Positions 34,583-46,108 of a DNA stretch of 64,000 nt are shown here, in pieces. Both the position numbers and the translations under genes were made by a program. The stretch is from Carettochelys insculpta (lineage: Eukaryota; Chordata; Testudines; Carettochelyidae), in assembly GCF_033958435.1 (NCBI RefSeq), contig NC_134161.1:16554001-16618000 (forward strand), given 5' to 3'. Numbering within the stretch: the stretch's first letter is position 1; every line of letters begins with the position of its first letter. A model generated the notes under the pieces. That model searched no databases. It was not told the origin of the DNA and saw only the letters and a program-made list of their open reading frames with translations.

Positions 34583-34909
34583 CAGGCGGAACCTGTCTAA
34601 TCCAGAACTCTCTCATCGGCAAACTCCATAATCCGGCATGATTGTAGTTAGCTGGACAACCATTTATCAGGGGTGTGGCTAAATTTCCCACAGTCCCATA
34701 AAGTTTGTTTCCAGCCACCAGTCCTGGCTCTCAGGGTTTGGTGCTGTTATTTACCTGTAATTTTCCTCCCGAAATGTCTTCTAAGAGTGCAGTAAGCAGT
34801 GAAAGTACCAGTAACATGCTAGACAATATTAACCTCTCGTGGTCCGGAAAATTCTCTCATCTAGCACTGGTCAAGTCCCGAGGGTGCCAAGTGAGAGAGG
34901 TTCAACCTG
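34583..34909. mobile_element. pogo/Tigger-like MITE, copy A
   Basis: Flanked by TA on both sides. Left CAGGCGGAACCTGTCTAATC, right GAGAGAGGTTCAACCTG; the ends are inverted repeats. Internal words CCAGCCACCAGTCCTGGCTC, TTACCTGTAATTTTCCTCCC and TTCTAAGAGTGCAGTAAGC are the reverse complement of blocks in the copies at 43941, 53209 and 60445. About 327 bp. TA duplication and end type fit pogo-like Tc1/mariner elements; no transposase. Confidence 0.82.
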
Positions 34910-34911
34910 TA

Positions 34912-35714
34912 TTAAGATTTCTTTTAAGATGCACCCTAACTCCAAGACTGAGAACCTTAGTTGGTTGAAATCATTGCATTCAACAAAGATATGCCAATTT
35001 ACAGTAGCTGTGATTCAGGCCCTAAATTTTCTGGGTTTCTGATGCTTATTTTTGACAACTATCCTATTCCTTAGAGACTAAAAAAATTACTGAAATGAAT
35101 CTCCAGCTTAACAAAGATTTTGGTCTTTGAATAAACAGCTGCCTGTAGTGCTTGAGGTCAAAGTGGAGCAGACAATTGAAGTGTGTCCCCCATAGAGTCA
35201 AAGGGCTCCTTTTTCCAGAACTTGCTTAGCCTGGAGCAGAATAGGAACAGTGTCACATCATGCTCTAGGCTGGGAGACTTGGCTTTATTCCACTGAAACA
35301 CAATCCCAGAGGCAAAGCCATGCTGCCAAGCACAGCTTTGGATCACATGCCAGTGTCCCAGCCAAGCGAGCCTCTGCCTAAATGTCTAACTTAGATGGGG
35401 ATTGGTGCTCAAAAGAAACAAGGAGCTGCAGAGTCCTGCACAAGCTGGACTCGTCTGCAGAAAGTGAGCTCTGGAGGCCAAGGACCTTTGCAAGGCAGTG
35501 CCTCTGCTTCACCTTAGCCTCTCAAAGGACTTCCAGCTCACGATATGATCCTGAAATGGGCCTGTATTTCATCCTGTGAGGTGCGGAGGGTACTAGCAGG
35601 GCACCTTACCAATCCCTCTTGTGGGGGATGGGGGTTCCTGCAGGCAGAATTATCTGAACCTTCTGTGTGGCCTGTGCAGTCAGACCCTCCTTGCGTGCCT
35701 TGCCGTAATAAATA
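34912..35714. other. Unrecognised DNA
   Basis: No repeat family or exon recognised. Confidence 0.4.
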
Positions 35715-35879
35715 AGTTGCCGAAGGTGGCTGCAGAATCCTCATCCCTGGAGATGTTGAAGAACAGCTTAGACTACTATCTAACAGGGATGATACTGACA
35801 ATGCTCGGTCCTGCCAGGAGGGCAGGGGACTGGACTTGATGACTTCCCAAGGTCCCTTCCAGTCCTAGTGTTCTATGAT
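35715..35879 (+). mobile_element. CR1 LINE 3' end, plus strand
   Basis: GCAGAATCCTCATCCCTGGA, GAGGGCAGGGGACTGGACTT, CCCTTCCAGTCCTAGTGTTC, then TATGAT. Same 3' end subfamily as 9939-10060 and 30160-30708. Confidence 0.88.
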
Positions 35880-36455
35880 AATTAGCCAGGGAGGGGAACA
35901 GTGGGGCTGTAGCCTGTGGGCTCACCACGGATGGATGAAGCTCTTTCCCAGCAACGTTATGCTCTGTGACTAAAGACAGTAACGAGTCCCAGGAGGGCAG
36001 CGGTGTGCGGCACATGGTGCGCGCGCTGTGCCTTGGAGTAGGGATGTGCTTTGAGGATGAGGTCCGAGGAGCCCAAGGGAGAAGGCAGTGAACAGCCAAC
36101 CTCAGCTCACGCTGAGTGTGGGAGGCTGCTGCCCTCTTGGTGAGAGTCACTCAAGCTCTGCAGTGACAGACGTCCAGGAGGGAAGACCCACAGCAAGGAG
36201 GAGAGAACCATTTCCACACCCTGAACTCAAAGGCTGGCAGAGGAGTCGGACCACTGCCTGGCCGACAGATGAGCACTTCTAATCAGGAAAGCAGAGGTAA
36301 AGAGACAGCATCCCCTTCAGTGCCCCCAGCCAGGTACCATCTTCACAGCGCTGAGAGCCAATGCGGCACTTGTCCCCACTTGCTCCTCATTTCCCACCCC
36401 ACCGGAGGAGCTGCCCGGCCCTGTCCTGGGCTGGCTCTTCCTTCCTGCACTGCCC
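35880..36455. other. Unrecognised DNA
   Basis: No feature recognised; GC-rich with chance open frames. Confidence 0.4.
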
Positions 36456-36456
36456 T

Positions 36457-36941
36457 AGGGTTAACAGACACCCTGCAATGCATGGGACAGTCCCGAATTT
36501 CCTTCCCACGGGACATTTTTGCATAAATAGAGGATGTGGGACTTGTCGGGCAAATTCCATCCTGCAGCTGTGGCTGCCAGCAGGGGCTCCTGTCTCAGCC
36601 AGCTCCCAGCTGGGGATTCCGCAGGGCTGCAGGGTCCATCTGTCCCCCCCAGCCAGGGACCCCCTGACTGGGACTGCTGGCAAGGGCTCCCAGATGGCTC
36701 CCAGCTGTAGAGTCCCCCACTCACAGGTCCTCAGCTCCCAGCTACAGGTCCCACAGGGCTGCAGGATCCCTCAAAGCTTTTCCTCTGGCAAGGAATCCCA
36801 TGGCTGGGGCTGCTGGCTGGGGCTCCGTGCCCCACCCAGCTCCCAGATGCAGTGCTGCAGGGTCCCTCCGCCCCCTTGGCTGGGGATCCCATGGCTGGGG
36901 CTGCCTGTCCTGCATAAGTTTTCTAAAAATCTGGCAACCCT
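36457..36941. mobile_element. DNA element with internal GC-rich minisatellite
   Basis: Left AGGGTTAACAGACACCC, right TCTGGCAACCCT; the terminal AGGGTTGCCAGA-type repeats are inverted. CTGCCC occurs next to both ends, a possible degenerate duplication. The interior (36580-36905) holds degenerate repeats of a unit such as GGCTGGGGATCCCATGGCTG / CAGGGCTGCAGGGTCCATCT. The plus-strand 204-codon frame across it comes from this repeat. Superfamily uncertain, hAT-like by ends. Confidence 0.6.
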
Positions 36942-37451
36942 ACGCTGCCCCCTCCCACTCACATCACCAGGATGAGTGGCCATTTTGTTTCACGTGCAGC
37001 ATTGTTTGTGAACCAAGGGCGTCTGTTGCAATCACAGGGGTATTGACCGAGTGAACACTTTGTTCATGTAAGTCTGCACAGTATGTATGCATGCGTCCAC
37101 TCACCAGCACCTCCCCCAGAGCAGCAGGACTCCTAGAACGACCAGCAGAGAACGAGGGCAAGAGTGCAGGTCAGGAGTCAGGGGATGTGGGGCAGAGGGG
37201 CTGGGAAAGGAAAACGGCATTGTTCTCAGGCATTCTTCTGAGGAAGCGAACAGTGGATTAAATGCCAGACCCTCTGGCTGTTACCCGCAGGAGGGCAGGT
37301 GAGTTCCCCGAGTCTGCTGGCCCCACAGCCCAGCGGGCAGGCAATGCAGGAGGTCAGGGTAAGTCGGAGGGTGGCAAGGCTAGGAAAGTGCTGGCTAGGC
37401 AGACAGGGTCAGGGAGGGTTGCTGGGAGAGCCCTCTCTCCAAACACCATCA
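36942..37451. other. Unrecognised DNA
   Basis: No repeat or exon recognised. Confidence 0.4.
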
Positions 37452-37690
37452 TCATAGAATTCTAGGGCTGGGAGGGACCTCAGGAGGTCTTTGAGCCCTG
37501 TCCACATATCCCCAACTCCAACTAAATCATCCCAGCCAGGGCCTTGTCAAGCCAGAAATTAACAACCTCTCGGGACAGAGATTCTACCATCTCTCTCGGT
37601 AACATTCCAGTGCTTCACCACCCTCCTGGGGAATGAGTTTTTCCTAGTATCCAACCTACACCTCCCCCACCCCAACTTGAGACCTTTGCT
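37452..37690 (-). mobile_element. CR1 LINE 3' end, minus strand
   Basis: ATCATAGAATTCTAGGGCTG, GAGGGACCTCAGGAGGTCTT, TAAATCATCCCAGCCAGGGC, then the C-terminal coding region to ACTTGAGACC. Followed by (CAT)4-like sequence at 37694-37707. Confidence 0.92.
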
Positions 37691-37707
37691 TCTCATCATC
37701 ATCATCA

Positions 37708-38527
37708 AGGCAGCTTTATTAACCTGCCCAAACCCAGGCCCAGGAGAGATAACTGATCGTGTCCAGACATGTGGATTAGATCAGCAGGACAAGACCAAGG
37801 CCGCCACAACAGAGCAGCCGCCTCATACGCATTCGCTGCCGCACCTGGGCCAGATTCACGCTGAGGAGCTCCGCTAGCGGGACTGAGCTGTGGGCTTTCT
37901 GCTCCAGAAGCGAGGCTGGCTCGCCACCTCGCGCAGCGTGTGAGCACCTGCCAGTGAGGATGAAATTCACCCCACAATGGGGCAGCACAAGGCCTAGCCC
38001 CCTTCACTCCTGGGCAGGCTCAGTACGAGTCATCTCCTCTCCTCCTGAGAGGAATTCCAGTCTTACAGGGGACAGTCCAGCCCAGACTCCTATAATCAGG
38101 GTTTTAGGAGAGTTTCCCTTCGAAGCCCATGTTAAAGGGTCGTACACTTGCTAACCCTCCGCCCTTTCTGGCGGTAACTTTTCCTGCTTGGGCTGCCGGC
38201 AAGGTGGTAGTTGTTGTTTTGGCACTTGAGCAAAGCGTTTGCTGACATTCTGGGAGATCTCAGCAAGTAAAGCAAATGAACATTTCCATTGCAATAGAAT
38301 TATACTGTGATAATGCAAATACAGCGTAACTTAGCAGCTTGCCACATCAACAGGTCTCATAAAAAGGAGAAAAAGTCCATCAAGTGCTGTGGTACAATGT
38401 AGAGTATTAAAAATGATCCTTAAATCTTGGAATGGTTTGAGACTCTGCTACCAAAAAGATTTCCTGGCACCACAACTGCTCAGCTGGCTTCTGCTTTTAG
38501 ACCCGGCTACGTATTCTCTGGAAGCAA
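37708..38527. other. Unrecognised DNA
   Basis: No gene or repeat recognised. Confidence 0.4.
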
Positions 38528-39165
38528 TTGTAGAATCACAGAAGGTCATCAAGTCCAGCCCCCCGCCCAAAGCAGGATCAACCCCAACTAAATCCTCCCA
38601 GCCAGGGTTTTGTCAAGCCAGGACTTAAAAACCTCTAGGGATGGAGACTCCACCTCCTGTCTAGGTAACGCATTCCAGTGCTTCTCCGCCTGCCTGGGGA
38701 AACAGGTTTTCCTAACATCCAATCTAGACCTCCCCAGCTGTAACTTGAGACCCCTGCTCCTTGTTCTGCCATCCCTCACCACTGAGAACAGTCTCTCTCC
38801 ATCCTCTTTAGAGCTCCTCTTCAGGAACTTGAAGGCTGCTATCAAATCACTCCTCGCTTTTCTCTTCTGCAAACTAAATAAGCCCAAATCCCTCAGCCTC
38901 TCCTCATAGGTCATGTGCTCCAGCCCCCTAATCATTTTGGTTGCCCTTTGCTGGACCCTCTCCAATGCATCCACATCCTTCCTATACTGGGGGGGGCCCA
39001 GAACCAGATGCAATACTCCAGATGTGACCTGACCAGTGCCAAGTAAGAGGGGAATAATAACTTCTCTAGATAGGCTGACAAAGGTGCTCTGAATGCACCC
39101 CAGTAGCCATTAGCCTTCTTGGTTACAAGGGTGCACTGTAGCCTATAAGCCACACACCTTTCTTT
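38528..39165 (-). mobile_element. CR1 LINE with intact C-terminal frame, minus strand
   Basis: The 141-codon frame 39013-38588 covers the CR1 ORF2 C-terminal end down to its natural stop: PPQYRKDVDALERVQQRATK, then MIRGLEHMTYEERLRDLGLF, FLKRSSKEDGERLFSVV and SLEVFKSWLDKTLAGRI. Upstream, a second frame (39171-38932) gives the preceding protein part (LVTKKANGYWGAF, VRSHLEYCIWFWAP). The frame break falls at a GGGGGGGGCCC run near 38990-39000, best explained by extra bases in that homopolymer. 3' UTR present but terminal repeat lost. Confidence 0.94.
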
Positions 39166-40104
39166 TTCCACCTCCCTCCCTCTAGGGCCTACCTACCAGC
39201 AGACCCTCAGACTGGGATTAGCCATGCCAGCCCCTGCACAGCAGGCAGTGGGTCTCTATTATCACAAACACCATTTCTGGGCAGATCAGAAAAGTGGGAG
39301 AGGGGAGTTCCACTGCACTGTTCAGCCAAGGGGATCCCCCACAGGTGCTGGGGAAACTAGTCTACTGTCTCCCTCTCCAGTCTTCAGAGCTGAAGGTGCT
39401 ACACAGAGGCCAGCTTAAACTCCCTAACTCTGTGCTCCCCACCAGGGATGGCAGCAAAACCATGTGTTTCCTGTGCTCAGGATTTTATAGCAGAGGGACA
39501 GAGGGAACAGGGTGGCAGCCAGAGCGAAGCTTAATGGGACTTAAAAATATAGACAAAGTTAAGCATATTCTTAAGATTTTTTTCTGCATAGAGATGGTCT
39601 GAAGCACATACTTAGAGTGCAGCATGTGTTCAATAGCTTTTCTGAGCAGAGACCTGAGGGCCCAATCGATAATAATGTCTTATTGAGAGATAACAATAAT
39701 ATCCCAGGCACCTTGAAGTTGGAGCTAAAAGAGCCACTCTTGGCTCACACGCATATATAACATTTATTAACACAACAGGCTTTTTATAATAATCACTATT
39801 ATTATATTGGGCAAAGAAACACGGTAACTCCATACACAAGAGATGGCAGGGGTCACACACAGGCAGCTGGCCTCAGAATGACATCCACCCGCTTTTGACT
39901 AAGCTGAGCCTACAAAACAGTACTAACAGGTAAAGTGCTGGCTCAGTTTTCTGGAGGCTTGTTGCTTCAGAGTCAGTGACAGAGCTAGGCGAATGCTTTG
40001 CTTGATGCACTCTTCATCCCTCCTTTGTGTGCGAAAAGTTCCTACCAACTTCAATTCTTACTTTGTTTCACATAAGCCAACAACCCTCTGGGATTTGTCT
40101 ACAT
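39166..40104. other. Unrecognised DNA
   Basis: No repeat family or exon recognised. AT-rich in 39540-39830. Confidence 0.4.
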
Positions 40105-40172
40105 AACATTAACATTTTGTTAGTCTTTAAAGTGCTACATTTCTGCTGCTTTGTTTTGTATGTATGTGCCCT
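40105..40172 (+). repeat. Interspersed repeat of unassigned class, copy 2 (partial)
   Basis: TTTTGTTAGTCTTTAAAGTG, CTACATTTCTGCTGCTTTGT. It shares the TTCTGCTGCTTTGTTTTGT stretch with 61692-61710 and the TTTGTTAGTCTTTAA stretch with 59743-59757. Confidence 0.65.
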
Positions 40173-40207
40173 GCATTAGACTTTATCACTGCTGTGTGCT
40201 AGCGCCT

Positions 40208-40494
40208 TAGCCTTGGTCTACACCAGGCAGGGAAGTCAATTGCAGATACACAATTCTAGTGACAGCAATTGCATCACTAGAATTGACTTATCTGCAGTCG
40301 ACTTACCTGGCTGTCCTCACAGAGGGAGTTTCTCCCATCAACCTCCATTACGCCTCATGATATTGAGGAGTACAGGGGTCGATTGCTGATCCCAAATAGT
40401 TAAATTTTGCACATCCCTACTAGGTGGGCAAAAATCGAACACAGAAGATCGACCCTGATCGGGTCGATCTTCTACGTAGTCTAAACAAACCCTT
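40208..40494. mobile_element. MITE of the 'GACTTATCTG' family, copy 2
   Basis: TAGCCTTGGTCTACACCAGG at the left; CTACGTAGTCTAAACAAACC at the right is a diverged inverse. Contains ATTGACTTATCTGCAGTCGA, ACAGAGGGAGTTTCTCCC and ATCGACCCTGATCGGGTCGA. CpG-containing words are retained, so this is the least decayed of the four copies. Confidence 0.75.
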
Positions 40495-41420
40495 AGTCAC
40501 ATATCTCCAATTGGCTAAGTTCCATTCTGTTCCCCAATTGGCTACATAACAGTAAAAAGGAGAAAGAAGGCACAATCCTTAAAAAGCAATAAAAATCACG
40601 CAAAAGTATTAAGCATAAGTAGAAAGAAAGAAAGGTTGGATTTAAAGAAGAGAGATAAAAAGACACAAATTCACTATAAAAACAAACATGCTGGTGAAGA
40701 GCACAAAATTCTAATCAACTGGCAATAGGGAAAGGCAGTGGGTTAGAGAGAGATGTAGCTGAATCAGAACTTTAAGTAGTGCCCCAAAGCCCTGATTCAG
40801 CAGACAATTTAAGCCTGCATTTAAGTCCCACTGAAGTGCATGCTTAAAGTTGAGAACATGCTTGAGTGCTTTTATGCATATGAATGTAATCAACACGCTT
40901 CAAACTAAGCCCATTCCACTGCTTTGCTGGTCTTTCCAGGGTTACCTTCCCCCTAAGTCCTTATTCTTTTTAACTGTTTGCTACTCTTATCTTGAAATTG
41001 GTTTGTAAAGTCTTTTGGTCCGGGAGGCTCTCTATATGTTGGCACCACTGATGTCTGAATGGTGCTCCAAGTGTCTACCAAAATCATTTAGGTATCAGTA
41101 TTACAAATACTTGCCTTTGGCTCTCCCATGCACTGGGCAGAAGAACTGTGTGAATTTAGGTGCTGACAGGATGACAAGAGCAGTCAATTTTGAGGATCTC
41201 TTAACCCTTTTCTTTCCAGCTCCCTTTGTTGTGTTTGGCCAGTACCATCACAGTTAGGAAGTGAGGCCGTGTGGTGTAATATCGCAGGCTGAGTGAGGCC
41301 TGGTTGAAAATTTGTTTCCCCGTCACATTCGCATCTGTGTAACGATGCCATGGAGGCTGGCCATGGAACTTGAATCTCAGACCAACAATGTCAAAAGCCT
41401 TTAATGCTTGAATGAGGATG
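40495..41420. other. Unrecognised DNA
   Basis: No repeat or exon recognised. Confidence 0.4.
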
Positions 41421-42056
41421 GGGGTCAGCAACCAAAATAGCAAGGAGAACCATTTTCTCAATTTGGTAAAAAACTCAGTAATTCAAGAGCCACACTGCAT
41501 GTGAATATGACAGGGTCTAAATAAATAACATCAAACCAGACTTTTGTAACCCCTACTTGGGAACAGCACCCACACAATGATTTGTGATGCAATGCCTGTT
41601 TACGGCAGGACGGTCACAAACCTTTTACAGATTGTATTTCCTCACACTTTACATGTGTGTTTGTGCCACTGTCTTCCTGACTTTCATTCCCAAACCCACC
41701 TTCCTTATGCCAGTTCTACTTCCCATTATCTCAGTTTTCTTTCTTAAAATGCGTGTTGCCCTTCACAGCAGGAACGCTGCAAGCTTCCTTTTCCAAATCA
41801 AGATTTCCTTAGCAACATGACCAAAACACAGATCCCACAATGGACACTGGACATATAAAAGGGGGAGTTATCCAACATTTTGAGATCATGCACCGTGTGC
41901 TATTTAAGTGAGTTGTTCATTGTTGGGACATTCATGGTTTATCAAAAATAATCACAAGGAGTTTTTTTTTTTATTTCACAATTATAGCATCGGGAGCTCC
42001 AAAGACGTCCTTAAAGAGCCACATGTGGTTGTGGAGCCACACGTTGCAAACTCCTG
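41421..42056. mobile_element. hAT-type element, about 636 bp, copy 1
   Basis: Left GGGGTCAGCAACCAAAATAG; right GAGCCACACGTTGCAAACTCCTG, whose inverse begins CAGGAGTTTGCAACG. The inner GAGCCACATGTGGTTGTGGA is partly palindromic. The left 330 bases recur at 63678-64000. A T-run lies at 41959-41971. The longest interior frames are under 90 codons, so no transposase. Confidence 0.68.
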
Positions 42057-42792
42057 AACTACACCAACCACCCTCACCCAAAAGTTCAGTGGATTCTTGT
42101 CCCCTGATGTGGTCCAGCCTACATCCTTGCACAAAAAGCCAGACTGCCAGCGTGTGTTACATAGGTGCAGTTCCAACAATAAAGTTGCAGCCAGATTTTT
42201 ATGTGGCTTGTCTGGTGTGCCAGGGCTCTGGCTGGGGTTCCAAGGTTGTAGCTATCTCTCAATTTTTTTGATGCCAAGGATCAGGCAAACTCAGTATTTC
42301 TCTATGATGCAATGTTATGTTATTAAAAACACCACCCCCTTACCTGGCTTACATCACTAAGCTCTCATTTCTAGCCCACCAAGCCTGGAAGATATCAGCT
42401 ATTAAAACCACAGCATTGTTAGAGACAGGAAAGCTATCAGTCCCTGCCCTATTTCTGTTGCCACATGGAAGGAAGGTAGCTTAGTCACTAGACTAATCAC
42501 GTCTTTGACCCTGAAAACTGTTTTCCAGTAGCAGCCATATACACAAGATGTAACTCCTGTATCCCTTTGTGTGAAGGCACTGCAGTCTGATGGGCCTGTC
42601 CAGCCAAGATGCAGTTCCTAAGACCACGGCTACAGTGAGTTGCAAATGGCATTGTTCTTGTGAGATTTTCAGTATTTATTATGTTACTCAAAGCCCCAGC
42701 TCCTGGAGTTATGTGGTTAGCTGAGAATTTCAGCTTTCTTTACAACAACTTCTAGTCCTCATGGCTGTGGAGAAAAGCCCAAAAACCTAAGT
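42057..42792. other. Unrecognised DNA
   Basis: No repeat or exon recognised. Confidence 0.4.
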
Positions 42793-42905
42793 TTCATAGG
42801 TTGTAAGAGTTCATACAGTTAAAGGCCAGAAGGGAACACTAGGCCATCTACTTGCATTTCACTCACTTTACCCCTGTGTCAAGCCCAACAATTTGTGCAT
42901 CTCTT
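42793..42905 (-). mobile_element. Old CR1-like 3' end, minus strand
   Basis: TTTCATAGGTTGTAAGAGTT, CAGTTAAAGGCCAGAAGGGA, ACTAGGCCATCTACTTGCAT: diverged relative of 9743-9905 and 29081-29690. Confidence 0.55.
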
Positions 42906-43479
42906 CAGAAAGGGCAATGCGAGCAGAAACTCAAAAGCAGAAGACAAATGTTGGATTCAGCAGTTGCTGAATTTAAAAAAAAAAAAACCCTCTGATTTTA
43001 AACCCCATCTCATGATTTTTGGCAGCCCTAACTTGTGAACACTTGAGGTGAACTCTCTCTTCTCCAGCCAATCAGTCAGAGTTCCATTCCACAAAGTAGA
43101 TATACGATGGAAAACAACTTCAAAACTCTTGTTATGATTGAACCTATTTCACTGCGTAAAAATCAAGGCTTGCTAGGCTACCAGAAAATACTTAGTAAAT
43201 TGGACCCATCATGTCCACAGTATCTTTTGTGTCTTCCATCCAAGCAGGCATCATGAAACTGAAGGAGCACATCTATCTATATATATGAATGCATAATCCC
43301 AAATAGCAGATAAGGCCTTCATGTCCACCTCAAAGATGTGTTTGCTCTTTCATAAATTTTCCTTAAATTATAATTGTGGCGTATGTGCATGCTCATGCAT
43401 GCATGCGCACACACACACACAAATCTTCCAACACTGAAAGTTGGTCTCTATAAAATAAAAGAAGCTGTTTAAATGTCTC
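42906..43479. other. Unrecognised DNA with short tandem tracts
   Basis: ATGCATGCATGC then (CA)n at 43391-43421, and a short TATCTATATATATG tract at about 43274. Nothing else recognised. Confidence 0.5.
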
Positions 43480-43740
43480 TTTTCCAAGCCAGCCCCACAG
43501 AGCTGGAGCCGAGAATACATTAGCCTTTAATGAAGTGAAACTCTCATCTTGCTGGAGACACCTCATTTAGCGCAATTGTTTCAGAGCCATTACAGAAAGA
43601 CAATTACAAGGAAGCGGCGAGAGTAATTGGAAATGCTGGCAGGAGCTGGGCGAAATGATAATAAATAAAAATATTCACCCTAATAAGCTTCCAGGAGGGG
43701 GTGGGCTGACGAAAATCAACATAATTAGAACTGAACCTTG
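43480..43740. promoter_or_regulatory. Candidate conserved non-coding element (weak)
   Basis: Unrepeated in the window. It has several homeodomain-type words (TTAATGAAG, CAATTGTTTC, GACAATTACAAGG, AGAGTAATTGG, CATAATTAG) within 250 bases, no coding frame and no transposon signature. Listed only because this look is typical of developmental enhancers; there is no proof in a single sequence. Confidence 0.2.
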
Positions 43741-43940
43741 GCAAGGAAAAACAGACAGCAGGGTGGCAAGTGCTCAACATGTACTGGGAGAGGGGAAAGT
43801 AAAAGGAACCCAACTATTTACTTGATCTGCTGTTTGGCGCTCTGGACTGACCTCTGGAGAAGCTGCTTTCACTGGAAAGCAGAGAGGCACTTGATGAAGA
43901 GAAACAGATCCAACATGCCAGGAAGAGTCACAAAGTAGTA

Positions 43941-44265
43941 CAGGTTGAATCTCTCTAATCAGGCACCCTCGGGACCTTACTGGTGCTGGGTGAGAGAATT
44001 TGCTGGACCACAGGAGGTCAATGTTGTCTAGCACATTACCAACACTTCCACGGCTTACTGGGCTCTAAGAAAACATTTAGGGGTAAATTACAGCTAAACA
44101 ACAGCACAGAACATTGAGAGCCAGGTCTGGTGACTGGAAACAAACTCTATGGGCCCACAGGAAACTTGGCCACCCCCTGATAAATGGTCATCCAGCAAAC
44201 TAAAATGATGCTGGATTACAGAGTTTGCCGGACAAGAACATTCCATATTGGAGAGGTCCAACCTG
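43941..44265. mobile_element. pogo/Tigger-like MITE, copy B
   Basis: TA on both sides; left CAGGTTGAATCTCTCTAATC, right TTGGAGAGGTCCAACCTG. Core GGAGGTCAATGTTGTCTAGC, ACACTTCCACGGCTTACTGG, GGGTAAATTACAGCTAAACA, GAGAGCCAGGTCTGGTGACT. 325 bp. Opposite orientation to copy A. Confidence 0.85.
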
Positions 44266-44428
44266 TATTGTGATGAGAAGACTTGCACACTGTTGTGTTC
44301 ATTGTGTAAAATGTGAACTATATTGCAATTTTCAGATTAATCAAATCTCCGTCCTCTCTGTCTACCCCATTCTCTCTCACACGTACACACCTCCATACTC
44401 ATGTAAAATGAATAGCCCTTCCTCACCT

Positions 44429-44612
44429 AAGGACATAAGAATGGCCAGACTGGGTCAGACCAAAGGTCTGTCTAGCCCAGTGTCCTGTCTGCTGACAGTG
44501 CTTTCACCTGTCATCCATTTCCAGCCTTTGACCAACAAAGGCTCGGGACACCATTCCTACCCTTCCTGGATAATACCCATTGGTGGACCTAACCGCCATG
44601 AATTTGTCAGGT
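44429..44612 (-). mobile_element. CR1 LINE 3' end, minus strand
   Basis: GGACATAAGAATGGCCAGAC, TGGGTCAGACCAAAGGTCTG, TTTCCAGCCTTTGACCAACA, GGTGGACCTAACCGCCATGA. A block of about 40 bases after CTGACAGTG is missing compared with 4040-5130. 5' truncated. Confidence 0.9.
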
Positions 44613-46031
44613 GAAAACCTCTGCTGTGTCTTTTCAGAGAGGAACATGAGGAACATGCAGTGCTGTTGGGTACAGGCAAAAACCGTACAAAATATCACAC
44701 ACTTTGGCTGCTCCATGTAGGACCAATAATTCCCTTTTCTCAAGCAGGTATTCTCATACTGAATTCAAGATAAAGAGTTAAATACAGTTCCGGTTTTGTT
44801 TGTTCACTTGCACCACATTGCCATGGTCTGTCATGCTGAGCTGAACTGCAGCTGAAAACACCCTAGAAAGAACATTCAGTTCTAATAATTCAAAAGTGAT
44901 TTTTTTCCAACGACAAAAAAAACTACCTTTATAGTGGCCTTTTAATTGTGTCCTAATTGAAAAAGAAAGTGCTTTGCAAGGAAGACTACCCTAAGGAAAC
45001 ATTCTTCCTGACACCAGAGCATGTTTCAATTTTGGAGGGCAGAAAGGGTGCTATAGAGTTGATTCAATGTTTCTTTTATTGGCAAAAGGGATTCCCATCC
45101 ATAACAAAGTGACGTGAAGATTTAGTCAATTCTCTGTAGATCCATGAATGTTTACCTTCATATACAGATATGGAGGGACCCTAACACCCTGATCTCTAGA
45201 GCTCTTCCAAGGGCTTGTAGTGATAAAGTACCCCTGGACTCCAGTGCACACCTGAACTTGGGGAATACAGCTGAAAACACCTTTTAGTTTTACAGAGTAA
45301 GTGCCTCCATATCGGTAAGGACAGCCACCGCAAATTAAATATTCAGCCATCCTATTTAACTGCACCAGCCAAGGATCAGAGTACAGTAATGTAACAGTCT
45401 CTGGCTTGACAGCTTCCCAGTGGTAGCATTTTTGAAGTCTATATATTTTAAATTACACATACCATAAATGCATAATAATTGTTACCTGTAGCAAGATCTC
45501 TGGGGGTTAGGCTGGGAGGGTACATATTTCTATGGCATTAGATTTATGTCTATTTTTATCTCTCTATAAAAAAGCATGCCGAATAGATAATGGTGCATAG
45601 GTTCTCCAGGGGATATTTAGTAGCATGCTGCTTCTACGAGCTGTTCCCCTATAGAATAAGAGCTCTATTAGCACCTAAGGGAAGAGGAGGGGAAAGGCAT
45701 GGTGGAGGGGCACGGCAGGGCTGTTTTATACAATGCTGCTTTGGTAGCCAGCTTCAGCAGGGAACAGCTGGAGCAGAGTGCATTGCAGCTACGGGGCAAT
45801 GATGTTCAACAATGTATGATAAGCAGAGACTAAAGCAATGGAGACTTGGATACAAATGGAAATGCAATTAAGGAGCCTTGATGGTTCTGAACCAAGCGGT
45901 ACTAAAAATGAAGCTCCCGGCAATGTGAACCTGCCCACCTAAGGGTGTGGTTCATTGTCTCATGGAGTGGCACCTAGACCACTTACAGAGAAAAAGAATG
46001 TGTCTCCTCTACAGCCTCAGCTGCAGTCACT
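44613..46031. other. Unrecognised DNA
   Basis: About 1.4 kb with no repeat family or exon recognised. Confidence 0.42.
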
Positions 46032-46108
46032 TGGCTTTCAGCTCAAACTGGAGCAGCTCTGGCGCTAAGCTCCAGAGGTCCCAGGTTCAAATCTTCCTGC
46101 CAGTGGTT
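46032..46108 (+). repeat. tRNA-like sequence, probable SINE head or tRNA pseudogene
   Basis: The D-arm GCTCAAACTGGAGC can pair GCTC with GAGC. CTCTGGCGCTAAGCTCCAGAG has a six-pair stem where the anticodon arm would be, though with a 9-base loop. The B-box-like word GGTTCAAATCTTCC follows. The acceptor stem does not close. No second copy in the window, so family is unknown. Confidence 0.45.

Noticed and set aside
36361..36975. 204-codon plus-strand open frame
   Set aside because: Mostly covers the internal minisatellite of the element at 36457-36941.
43774..44034. Minus-strand frame resembling frames at 60473-60703 and 53327-53578
   Set aside because: The similarity is due to shared Tigger-like MITE DNA, not to a protein family.
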